Positions 1 to 5,865 of a stretch of 7,602 bases of DNA are shown here, piece after piece. The notes below the pieces were generated by a model. The model searched no databases. It saw nothing but the letters and a program-made list of their open reading frames with translations, and was not told the origin of the DNA. Origin of the DNA: Paracoccaceae bacterium. Lineage in GTDB: Bacteria > Pseudomonadota > Alphaproteobacteria > Rhodobacterales > Rhodobacteraceae. The translations under genes were made by a program, and so were the position numbers. Each line of letters starts with the position of its first letter. Within the stretch, counting starts at the first letter, position 1. The stretch covers positions 1 to 7,602 of the forward strand of contig NVQY01000032.1 of assembly GCA_002400675.1 (NCBI GenBank). The letters run 5' to 3'.

Positions 1-1040
1 GTAGCCGATTTGGTTGATGACATGGTCACCTTGCCCGCCGCATCGCCCATCAACCGTTCAACCGCGCCCAATTCGATGGTGTCGGCCATGGTGCTGGTGC
101 CGTGCGCGTTGATGTAATCCACATCCGCAGGTTCCAGCCCGGCATTTTTCAGTGCTGCGCGCATGGCCCGTTCGCCCCCTTCGCCTGACTCGGATGGCGC
201 GGTGATGTGATAGGCGTCGCCCGACATGCCATAGCCCAGAATCTCGGCGTAAATTTTCGCCCCGCGCGCCTTGGCGTGTTCGTATTCTTCCAACACCACC
301 ACGCCGGCACCTTCGCCCATCACGAACCCGTCGCGATCAACGTCATAAGGGCGGCTGGCCGATTTGGGGTCGTTGGCGTATTTGGTGCTGAGTGCTTTGC
401 AGGCGTTGAAACCGGCGATGCCAATCTCGCTGATCGCCGATTCTGCGCCGCCTGCGATCATCACATCCGCGTCGCCATGCTGGATCAACCGGCTGGCGTC
501 GCCAATCGCGTGGGCGCCGGTGGAACAGGCGGTCACAACCGAATGGTTTGGGCCTTTAAAGCCGAACCGGATGCCCACCTGCCCGGAAATCAGATTGATC
601 AGCGCGCCGGGAATAAAGAAAGGAGAAACCCTGCGTGGCCCGCGTTCCTTGATCAGAACAGCCGTCTTGGCAATCGAATCCAACCCGCCAATGCCTGACC
701 CGATCATCACGCCGGTCCGCAACAGGTCTTCTTCGGCCTCTGGTTTCCAATTCGCATCTGTGACGGCCATTTCTGCCGCAACGATGCCGTAGAGGATGAA
801 ATCACCGATCTTGCGCTGTTCTTTTGGCTGCACCCAGTCATCGGGGTTGAACGTACCATTGGTTCCGTCCCCGCGCGGCACTTCGCAGGCATAGGTCGTG
901 GCCACGCCGCTGGCTATTGCGTCAAACCGCTCGATTGGCCCGGCACCGGACTGTCCGTCCAGCAATCTTGACCATGTTTCATCAACTCCGCACGCCAATG
1001 GCGTAACCAGTCCCAGACCTGTGACTACTACTCTGCGCAT
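1..1040 (-). CDS. fabF: 3-oxoacyl-ACP synthase II (KAS II), 3' end outside window
   Basis: This enzyme condenses acyl-ACP with malonyl-ACP during fatty-acid elongation in the cytosol. The minus-strand reading starts MRRVVVTGLGLVTPLACGV, the usual N-terminus of FabF. The nucleophile Cys172 lies in VVTACSTGAHAIGDA, the catalytic His313 in INAHGTSTMADTIELGAVE, and Lys344 in VTMSSTKSAT. All three sit about 9-10 residues later than in E. coli FabF (Cys163, His303, Lys335). The frame is open for 346 codons to the window edge. Family members have about 410-420 residues, so roughly 70 are missing, including the second active-site His. The start is supported by a GAGGGC-type ribosome site a few bases upstream and by the family N-terminus. 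It follows the HisA-like gene by 212 bp, so it probably has its own promoter. It is the last fab gene in the visible order fabD-fabG-acpP-hisA-like-fabF. The identification is secure; only the end is unseen. Confidence 0.96.
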   Translation of the reverse strand, partial: MRRVVVTGLGLVTPLACGVDETWSRLLDGQSGAGPIERFDAIASGVATTYACEVPRGDGTNGTFNPDDWVQPKEQRKIGDFILYGIVAAEMAVTDANWKPEAEEDLLRTGVMIGSGIGGLDSIAKTAVLIKERGPRRVSPFFIPGALINLISGQVGIRFGFKGPNHSVVTACSTGAHAIGDASRLIQHGDADVMIAGGAESAISEIGIAGFNACKALSTKYANDPKSASRPYDVDRDGFVMGEGAGVVVLEEYEHAKARGAKIYAEILGYGMSGDAYHITAPSESGEGGERAMRAALKNAGLEPADVDYINAHGTSTMADTIELGAVERLMGDAAGKVTMSSTKSA

Positions 1041-1079
1041 GATCTGCCCTCTGCCTTTGCCTTCTTGTCATAACCACGC

Positions 1080-1097
1080 ATTGTCCGGATTGTCCGG
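1080..1097. repeat. Perfect tandem 9-bp repeat upstream of fabF
   Basis: ATTGTCCGG occurs twice head to tail, about 40 bp upstream of the fabF start, in the 212-bp gap between the HisA-like gene and fabF (1041-1252). The position would suit a regulator site in the fabF promoter or leader, but no matching known operator was recognised. I saw no convincing -35/-10 pair in this gap. A weak hairpin (GGTCC...GGACC, about 1210-1227) lies just downstream of the HisA-like stop and lacks a good T-tract. The repeat itself is seen directly; any function is a guess. Confidence 0.35.
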
Positions 1098-1252
1098 TGT
1101 CGGCCCAAAAACGCCGAAACCTGCCCATTTACGGGGCAAATATCGGCACCGGGAAAACGCAATACGCTTTAACCAGTTCTCTTACCCCGCCGATGGGGAT
1201 GGGGGCAAGGGTCCAGCCGCCGGGACCTCAGCGCATTTCGGCCAGTAAGTGG

Positions 1253-1996
1253 CTAAATAAACTCTGCAACCGGCTCTGGTTCGGGGCGCGCGGTGGCCAG
1301 CGCCTCGGCCAGATCAATCGACTTGCGCAGCAATGCGCGCCCGACCAGCGCGCCGGCGATGTTGGGAATATACTTGAGCCGGGCAATGTCATCGACACTG
1401 CGCACCACACCGCTGGCGATCACCGGCGTCGAGGTCGATTCCGCCAGACTGGCGATCAATCCCAGCTGGGCGTGGTAGTCGTCCACGTCGCTGTCAATGT
1501 CAGTGATGATAATGCCGGCAAACGGCGCGTCACCAAAGGCATCAATGAACCCTTGCGGCGTGAACGCGCTGACGCTGCGCCAGCCGTCAGTCATCACCTG
1601 CCCCTGCCAGACATCCACCGCCAGCACGATCTGATCCGGGTGCAGCGCGGCCAGTTCACGCACCAACTCAGGCTCGCGTGCAGCCAGCGTGCCGATCACG
1701 ATCCGCGCGGCCCCCTTGTCGATCCAGCGCTCCACCGCGTCGCGACTGCGCATGCCGCCGCCCAACTGCACGGGAATGCCTACGCTGCGAATGATCTGCT
1801 CGACCAGTTCGGCATTGTCACCATGCCCCTCGATGGCGTCGAAATCGGTCACATGCAGCCATTCCGCGCCGTCAGCGGCATAGGTTTTGGCGGTCTCTAG
1901 CGGGTCCACATGCCAGACCATCGCGGCCTCAAGGCGGCCCTTGTCCAGCGACACACAGCGCCCGCCCTGCAATTCGATTGTCGGGTATATCTGCAT
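1253..1996 (-). CDS. HisA-like TIM-barrel protein, divergent paralogue
   Basis: The 247-residue protein has the length and layout of HisA, the isomerase of histidine synthesis that opens the ribose of ProFAR. Family motifs are visible: the first strand MQIYPTIELQGGRCVSL, HVTDFD near 48-53, the phosphate-binding LGGGMRS at 78-84, RIVIGTLA at 98-105, and AVDVWQGQVMTDGW at 126-139 with the conserved second-strand Asp128. Several key positions differ. The first catalytic Asp (PAIDL in typical HisA) is Glu8, the TDI.rDG loop reads TDIDSDVDD (165-173), and the second phosphate loop SGG reads SGV (195-197). AAGGAG lies 8 nt before the ATG. The gene sits between acpP and fabF, away from any histidine genes, and follows the acpP terminator. 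Automatic pipelines would call it hisA. I think it is a paralogue with a changed or unknown substrate, so no symbol is given. Fold assignment is confident; function is not. Confidence 0.85.
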   Translation of the reverse strand: MQIYPTIELQGGRCVSLDKGRLEAAMVWHVDPLETAKTYAADGAEWLHVTDFDAIEGHGDNAELVEQIIRSVGIPVQLGGGMRSRDAVERWIDKGAARIVIGTLAAREPELVRELAALHPDQIVLAVDVWQGQVMTDGWRSVSAFTPQGFIDAFGDAPFAGIIITDIDSDVDDYHAQLGLIASLAESTSTPVIASGVVRSVDDIARLKYIPNIAGALVGRALLRKSIDLAEALATARPEPEPVAEFI

Positions 1997-2104
1997 GGGG
2001 CTGGCTCCTTGGGGTTGGGCACTTACATACCCTTGTATAGCACACCAACGCCCCTTTGGCGCGGGTGCCTGCCTTTGGCATCCGAACCAGCCCCCCCGCG
2101 CATA

Positions 2105-2140
2105 GAAAAACGGCGCTTCCCGGTTAGGAAACGCCGTTTC
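2105..2140 (-). terminator. Rho-independent terminator of acpP
   Basis: A strong hairpin lies about 30 nt beyond the acpP stop. Outer arms AAACGGCG (2108-2115) and CGCCGTTT (2132-2139) pair perfectly. After one C/A mismatch, TTCC (2117-2120) and GGAA (2127-2130) pair around a 6-nt loop. Read on the minus strand, the stem runs into a run of five T (2110-2106), as in an intrinsic terminator. There is no T-run in the plus direction. It separates acpP from the HisA-like gene. Confidence 0.85.
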
Positions 2141-2168
2141 AAATTATCTGTGGTCCGATTGGGCCGGA

Positions 2169-2402
2169 TCAGGAGGCTTCGGTGATGAACTTTACCGCGT
2201 CGCCAAATGTCTGAATGGTCTCGGCTGCGTCATCGGGGATTTCGATGCCGAACTCTTCTTCAAAAGCCATAACCAGCTCAACCGTGTCGAGGCTGTCTGC
2301 GCCAAGATCGTCGATGAACGAAGCGTTCTCGGTTACTTTGCCTTCTTCAACACCCAGGTGCTCTACAACGATCTTCTTTACGCGGTCTGCGACGTCGCTC
2401 AT
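2169..2402 (-). CDS. acpP: Acyl carrier protein
   Basis: This small acidic protein carries the growing acyl chain on a 4'-phosphopantetheine arm and is the shared substrate carrier of FabD, FabF and FabG in the cytosol. The sequence [18 protein letters not shown] and the site [19 protein letters not shown] are diagnostic. The modified serine is Ser37 in the DSL motif, counting from the chosen start. The protein has 77 residues, the usual length. An ATG two codons earlier (at 2408) would give 79 residues. I prefer the later one because GAGGA (2409-2413) then stands 6 nt from the start, while it directly abuts the earlier ATG. The gene is 209 nt downstream of fabG, with a candidate promoter in between and a terminator after it, so it can be transcribed alone. 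That fits the high demand for ACP. Confidence 0.96.
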   Translation of the reverse strand: MSDVADRVKKIVVEHLGVEEGKVTENASFIDDLGADSLDTVELVMAFEEEFGIEIPDDAAETIQTFGDAVKFITEAS

Positions 2403-2408
2403 GTTCAT

Positions 2409-2413
2409 TCCTC
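2409..2413 (-). promoter_or_regulatory. Ribosome binding site deciding the acpP start
   Basis: GAGGA on the minus strand lies 6 nt before the ATG at 2402 and directly touches the ATG at 2408. Normal spacing favours the shorter, 77-residue AcpP. Confidence 0.6.
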
Positions 2414-2528
2414 ATTCTTCAAGGCCTCTCGGCCCGGTTTTTGCCCTTGCCCGCATGGGGTGGCTTGGTTTTGCCCATTGGGGCGGCTTGATCCCGATCT
2501 TGCCGGGGATGGCATGTGACAGGTCCAT
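2412..2528 (-). other. Possible 38-codon leader ORF before acpP
   Basis: An open frame starts at an ATG at 2528, preceded by a weak AGGA, and ends with a TGA at 2414-2412 that overlaps the acpP ribosome site. It is in the same frame as acpP, separated from it only by the stop and one codon. It reads MDLSHAIPGK... and ends in ...GLEE, and it resembles no family I know. A short GGCC-GAGA-GGCC hairpin (2423-2434) lies near its end. It may be chance openness in the leader; conservation of the peptide would be needed to call it a gene. Confidence 0.15.
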
Positions 2529-2556
2529 ATGGTCCTGAATGCCCAAATCTGCGCCG

Positions 2557-2584
2557 CCTATAACACAGACGACGCCGGTGGCAA
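2557..2584 (-). promoter_or_regulatory. Candidate sigma-70-type promoter of acpP
   Basis: On the minus strand TTGCCA (2584-2579, 5 of 6 to the -35 consensus) is followed after 16 nt by TATAGG (2562-2557, 4 of 6 to the -10 consensus). Transcription would begin near 2550 and leave a leader of about 150 nt before acpP. It lies just after the fabG stop, so acpP may be read both from this promoter and by read-through from fabD-fabG. Confidence 0.4.
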
Positions 2585-2611
2585 ACGCTTTCGCGTGATC
2601 CGCGACCTTAC

Positions 2612-3349
2612 CTATAGCATGGCCATCCCGCCGTTCACATGCAAGGTGGTTCCGGTAACATAGGCGGCTTGTGGGCTGGCAAGATACAGAACGGCGGCGG
2701 CAATTTCGCCCGGCTCGCCCATGCGCCCGGCGGGAATCTGGCCAAGGATTGCAGCCTTTTGATCCTCGGTCAGCTTGTCGGTCATGGCCGTGGCAATGAA
2801 CCCCGGCGCCACGGCGTTAACGGTGATTCCCCGGCTTGCCACCTCATAGGCCAGCGATTTGCTCATGCCGATCATGCCAGCCTTTGATGCGGCATAATTG
2901 GCCTGCCCCGGATTACCTGTGGCCCCGACCACGGACGAAATATTCACAATCCGCCCCCAGCGCGCCTTCATCATGCCGCGAATGGCCCCCTTGCACAGCT
3001 TGAACGTCGAGGTCAGATTGACGTCAATCACATCCTGCCAATCGCCGTCCGACATGCGCATGAACAGGTTATCGCGGGTGATTCCGGCGTTGTTCACCAG
3101 AATATCCAGCGCGCCCATCGCCTCTATGGCCTGCTTTGGCAAAGCCGTGACCGCCTCGAAATCGCTGAGGTTGCAGGGCAGCACATGCGCGCGTTCGCCC
3201 AACTCTGCCGCCAAGGCCTCAAGCGGTTCGACCCGCGTTCCGGACAAGCCAACGGTTGCCCCGGCCCCGTACAACACGCGGGCGATTTCCCCGCCAATGC
3301 CGCCAGATGCCCCGGTGACCAGCGCGGATTTACCTGTAAGATCAAACAT
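2612..3349 (-). CDS. fabG: 3-oxoacyl-ACP reductase
   Basis: FabG reduces 3-oxoacyl-ACP to 3-hydroxyacyl-ACP with NADPH in each round of elongation. The 245-residue protein is a full-length classical short-chain dehydrogenase/reductase. It has the cofactor loop TGASGGIG at 12-19, NNAG at 86-89, and the catalytic set Asn111, Ser139, Tyr152 and Lys156 (YAASK at 152-156). The C-terminus ends VTGTTLHVNGGMAML, as in FabG proteins. The start lies 3 nt after the fabD stop, and its ribosome site AAGGAAGG (3357-3364, spacing 7 nt) lies within the last codons of fabD, which suggests translational coupling. Many SDRs resemble FabG, but the position between fabD and acpP makes the true elongation reductase the firm choice. 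Confidence 0.96.
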   Translation of the reverse strand: MFDLTGKSALVTGASGGIGGEIARVLYGAGATVGLSGTRVEPLEALAAELGERAHVLPCNLSDFEAVTALPKQAIEAMGALDILVNNAGITRDNLFMRMSDGDWQDVIDVNLTSTFKLCKGAIRGMMKARWGRIVNISSVVGATGNPGQANYAASKAGMIGMSKSLAYEVASRGITVNAVAPGFIATAMTDKLTEDQKAAILGQIPAGRMGEPGEIAAAVLYLASPQAAYVTGTTLHVNGGMAML

Positions 3350-3352
3350 ATA

Positions 3353-4297
3353 TCAGCCTTCCTTAATGTGTTTTACGACTGCCGCCACATCATCAGGCGT
3401 GCCAACCTGACGGGTAGCAATAGAGCGGTCAATGCGCCGGATCATGCCGGACAGAGCCTTGCCTGCGCCGATCTCCCAAATCTCGGTCACGCCTTGCGCG
3501 GCCATCGCCAGCACCGATTCGCGCCAGCGCACGGCACCGGTTACCTGCTGGACCAGCAGTTTGCGAATCTCATTGGGGTCCGTCACCGCCCCGGCCCGCA
3601 CATTGGCGATCACCGGCACGCATGGTGCGTTGATTTCGGTCTCGGACAGCGCATGCTCCATCTCTTGCGCCGCCGGTTGCATCAGGGCGCAATGAAACGG
3701 CGCGCTGACCGGCAGCAGGATCGCCCGCTTGGCGCCTTTGGCCTTGGCCAGATCAATCGCCCGTTCAACCGCGGCTTTGGTGCCCGACACCACAACCTGC
3801 GCCGGGTCGTTGTCATTTGCGGCCTGACAAACATCGCCCTGCGCGGCCTCTTCGGCAACCGCCCTGACGGCCTCAAGGTCCAGCCCCAGCACGGCGGCCA
3901 TGGCCCCCTCGCCCACCGGCACCGCGTTCTGCATCGCCAACCCGCGTGTGCGCAGCAACCGCGCGGTATCGCCCAAACTGATCGCGCCCGCCGCCGCCAG
4001 CGCCGAATATTCGCCCAGCGAATGCCCGGCCACCATGGCCGCATCCGTCACCTTGACGCCCTCAGACTCAAGCGCGCGCATCGCCGCCATCGACGTGGCC
4101 ATCAACGCCGGCTGGGCATTCTGGGTCAGGGTCAGCTCGGCAATATCGCCGTTCCAGATCAGATCGCTCAGCTTTTCGCCAAGGGCCGCGTCCACCTCGT
4201 CAAACACGGCCTGCGCCGCCGGATAGGCCTCGGCCAGCGCCTTGCCCATGCCGATGGCCTGCGCGCCCTGCCCGGGAAATACAAATGCAGTTGTCAT
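3353..4297 (-). CDS. fabD: Malonyl-CoA:ACP transacylase
   Basis: FabD moves malonyl from CoA to the AcpP arm and so supplies the two-carbon donor for elongation. The protein of 314 residues has the usual length. It shows FPGQGAQ at 7-13, the nucleophile Ser93 in GHSLGEY, Arg118 in RTRGLAMQ for the substrate carboxylate, and the catalytic His202 in SAPFHCALM. The C-terminal IGAGKALSGMIRRI also matches the family. The frame stays open upstream to 4471, but MTTAFVFPGQGAQ is the family N-terminus and GAGAGG (4304-4309) stands 6 nt before the ATG, so I start it at 4297. It is the first gene of the minus-strand fab cluster here; no fabH precedes it. Its stop is followed after 3 nt by fabG. Confidence 0.96.
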   Translation of the reverse strand: MTTAFVFPGQGAQAIGMGKALAEAYPAAQAVFDEVDAALGEKLSDLIWNGDIAELTLTQNAQPALMATSMAAMRALESEGVKVTDAAMVAGHSLGEYSALAAAGAISLGDTARLLRTRGLAMQNAVPVGEGAMAAVLGLDLEAVRAVAEEAAQGDVCQAANDNDPAQVVVSGTKAAVERAIDLAKAKGAKRAILLPVSAPFHCALMQPAAQEMEHALSETEINAPCVPVIANVRAGAVTDPNEIRKLLVQQVTGAVRWRESVLAMAAQGVTEIWEIGAGKALSGMIRRIDRSIATRQVGTPDDVAAVVKHIKEG

Positions 4298-4473
4298 CAA
4301 TGGCCTCTCGATTGCTTTGTGCTTTGCCCATGGATGTACCGCCCCCCGCGCGCCCGCACAAGAGAGCGCAGGTTTCGCGCGCCCACGCACCAACGCTGTG
4401 CAGCGCCCGCCCTTGCGCCCACCTGCAAGATGCATGATTTGTGCGCCTGACAACCCAATTTCGGAGATCACAC
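4298..4473. promoter_or_regulatory. Divergent intergenic region of fabD and b561-yceI
   Basis: These 176 bp must hold the promoters of both divergent genes if each is transcribed from here. The sequence is GC-rich. The only fabD-side pair I found, TTGTGC-17-TACATC on the minus strand, matches consensus in 3 of 6 at each box, which is weak. For the plus-strand gene no credible pair was seen; its GGAG ribosome site is at 4463-4466. A small palindrome CGCTG-TG-CAGCG lies at 4394-4405. The role is inferred from layout only. Confidence 0.4.
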
Positions 4474-5694
4474 ATGCCCCGCCGCAACACCGCAGGCAGC
4501 TATGGCAGCGTCACCAAGACATTCCACTGGCTGATCGCGCTATTGATCGTGACCATCATCCCCGTTGGCCTTGTCGCCAACGAGATGGCAGAGGCCCTGC
4601 GCGACCCGGCGATCCCCTCGACCGCCGAGGATTTCACCCGCACATTCTTGTTGTTCTCGATCCACAAAACTTTGGGAGTCGCGATCTTCTGGGTCGCCCT
4701 TGCGCGCATCCTCTGGGCGTTCACCCAACCAAAACCGCGGTTGTTGAACGCCGACAACCGGGTCGAGGCATTTCTGGCCGAAACCGTGCACTGGCTTTTG
4801 TACGGCTCGCTGGTGCTGGTGCCGCTGACCGGCTGGATCGACCACGCCGCCACCACCGGATTCGCGCCGATCTGGTGGCCGTTCGGACAATCCCTGCCAT
4901 TTGTGCCCAAAGATCCGGCCCTGTCCGCCACATTCGCCGGGCTGCACGTGACCTTGCAACGGGTGCTGATCATATCGTTGCTGCTGCACATCGCTGGCGC
5001 ACTGAAACACCATTTCATCGACCGCGATTTCACCCTGCGCCGTATGTTGCCAGGATCATCCGCCGTGACCACACCGCCAGCGCATCGCGGCTCTGCCCTG
5101 CCGCCGCTGGCCGCCGTGCTGGTCTGGGTTACCGCCCTTGGTATCGGCACGGCCACCGGGTTGATCGTGCCGCCAACGCCCACGGCCCCCCCGGCTGAAC
5201 TGGCAGACGTCGCCTCGGACTGGCAGGTTACCGAGGGAACTCTGGCCCTGTCGATCACCCAGCTTGGCAACACCACCACCGGCACCTTTGCCGACTGGAC
5301 CGCCGCCATCACATTTGACGAAACCGCCCCCGGCCCGCTTGGCAAGGTCGAGGTGACGGTGGCCATCGCATCGCTGACGCTGGGCAATGTCACGGCGCAG
5401 GCCATGGGCCCAGATTTCTTTGACGCCGACTTTTTCCCCGAAGCGACGTTTTCCGGCGAAATCACCCGCACTGAAACTGGCTATGTGGCCACCGGCCCGC
5501 TGGTGATCCGCGACACCAGCCTGCCGGTCAGTTTGCCGTTTGATCTGACATTGGACGGCGACAGGGCGCAGATGACCGGAAAATTGTCGCTGAACCGTCT
5601 GGATTTCGGGGTTGGGTCTACCATGGTGAACGAGACCTCTTTGGGGTTTGGCGTCGACATCATCATCGACCTGCGCGCCACGCGCGGTCAGTAA
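4474..5694 (+). CDS. Cytochrome b561-YceI fusion protein
   Basis: This 406-residue protein joins two domains. Residues 1-190 form a four-helix cytochrome b561, a membrane b-haem protein thought to exchange electrons with quinones or superoxide. Candidate haem-ligand histidines are His18 (KTFHWLIALLI), His64 (FSIHKTLG), His106 (TVHWLLYG), and His158 and His172 in the last helix region (HVTLQ, LLLHIAGALKHHF). A proline-rich linker and a further hydrophobic helix (about 209-232) lead to residues 249-406, a YceI-type lipocalin-like barrel with GTFADW, DFFDADFFPEATF, PLPF-like VSLPFDL and LNRLDFGVGS. YceI proteins bind isoprenoid lipids in the periplasm. E. coli encodes the two parts as neighbouring yceJ and yceI. 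I start it at 4474 because GGAG stands 7 nt upstream; an in-frame GTG at 4441 has no such support. It is divergent from fabD. Domain calls are firm; the electron partner is unknown. Confidence 0.92.
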   Translation: MPRRNTAGSYGSVTKTFHWLIALLIVTIIPVGLVANEMAEALRDPAIPSTAEDFTRTFLLFSIHKTLGVAIFWVALARILWAFTQPKPRLLNADNRVEAFLAETVHWLLYGSLVLVPLTGWIDHAATTGFAPIWWPFGQSLPFVPKDPALSATFAGLHVTLQRVLIISLLLHIAGALKHHFIDRDFTLRRMLPGSSAVTTPPAHRGSALPPLAAVLVWVTALGIGTATGLIVPPTPTAPPAELADVASDWQVTEGTLALSITQLGNTTTGTFADWTAAITFDETAPGPLGKVEVTVAIASLTLGNVTAQAMGPDFFDADFFPEATFSGEITRTETGYVATGPLVIRDTSLPVSLPFDLTLDGDRAQMTGKLSLNRLDFGVGSTMVNETSLGFGVDIIIDLRATRGQ

Positions 5695-5704
5695 TATCAC
5701 CCGA

Positions 5705-5724
5705 ACCTAGGGTTTTCCCTAGGT
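5705..5724. promoter_or_regulatory. Perfect inverted repeat with TTTT loop, operator or terminator
   Basis: ACCTAGGG (5705-5712) and CCCTAGGT (5717-5724) are perfect 8-bp arms around TTTT. The repeat begins 10 nt after the b561-yceI stop and 141 nt before the start of the solute-binding protein. As a terminator of the upstream gene it lacks a T-tail (CAAACC follows). As an operator it would suit a dimeric activator, since an AT-rich -10-like stretch (CAATAAA) follows about 10 bp later. The core GGGTTTTCC recurs at 5745-5753, exactly 35 bp after its copy at 5710-5718. I cannot decide between the two roles from sequence alone. Confidence 0.5.
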
Positions 5725-5865
5725 CAAACCAGTCAATAAACAGGGGGTTTTCCGGGTTACCGACCCTGCCCGCGTCTGTGAGCCTGATGGATGAGAGACA
5801 GCGATCTTTCACAATTCAGGCGCACCCAAGACGCCACGCAAAAACCAACCAACCGGGAGACTACA

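Noticed and set aside
207..792. Plus-strand open frames opposite fabF
   Set aside because: They are antisense to an unbroken FabF reading with all visible catalytic residues in place.
1210..1227. Hairpin GGTCC...GGACC downstream of the HisA-like gene as a terminator
   Set aside because: The stem is only 5 bp and no T-run follows on the minus strand, so it is not called as a terminator.
1097..1900. Plus-strand open frame of 267 codons opposite the HisA-like gene
   Set aside because: It is antisense to a full-length TIM-barrel protein and has no motif; it reads as a shadow frame.
3185..4450. Plus-strand open frame of 421 codons opposite fabD
   Set aside because: It lies antisense to the certain fabD and the 5' part of fabG, is rich in Arg, His and Pro as expected of an antisense frame in GC-rich coding DNA, and shows no family motif.
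4298..4471. N-terminal extension of FabD up to 4471
   Set aside because: The extension has no family match, while the start at 4297 has a ribosome site and begins with the standard FabD N-terminus.
4500..5471. Minus-strand open frame of 323 codons opposite the b561-yceI gene
   Set aside because: The plus strand encodes clear b561 and YceI domains; the antisense frame has no motif and no ribosome site that convinced me.
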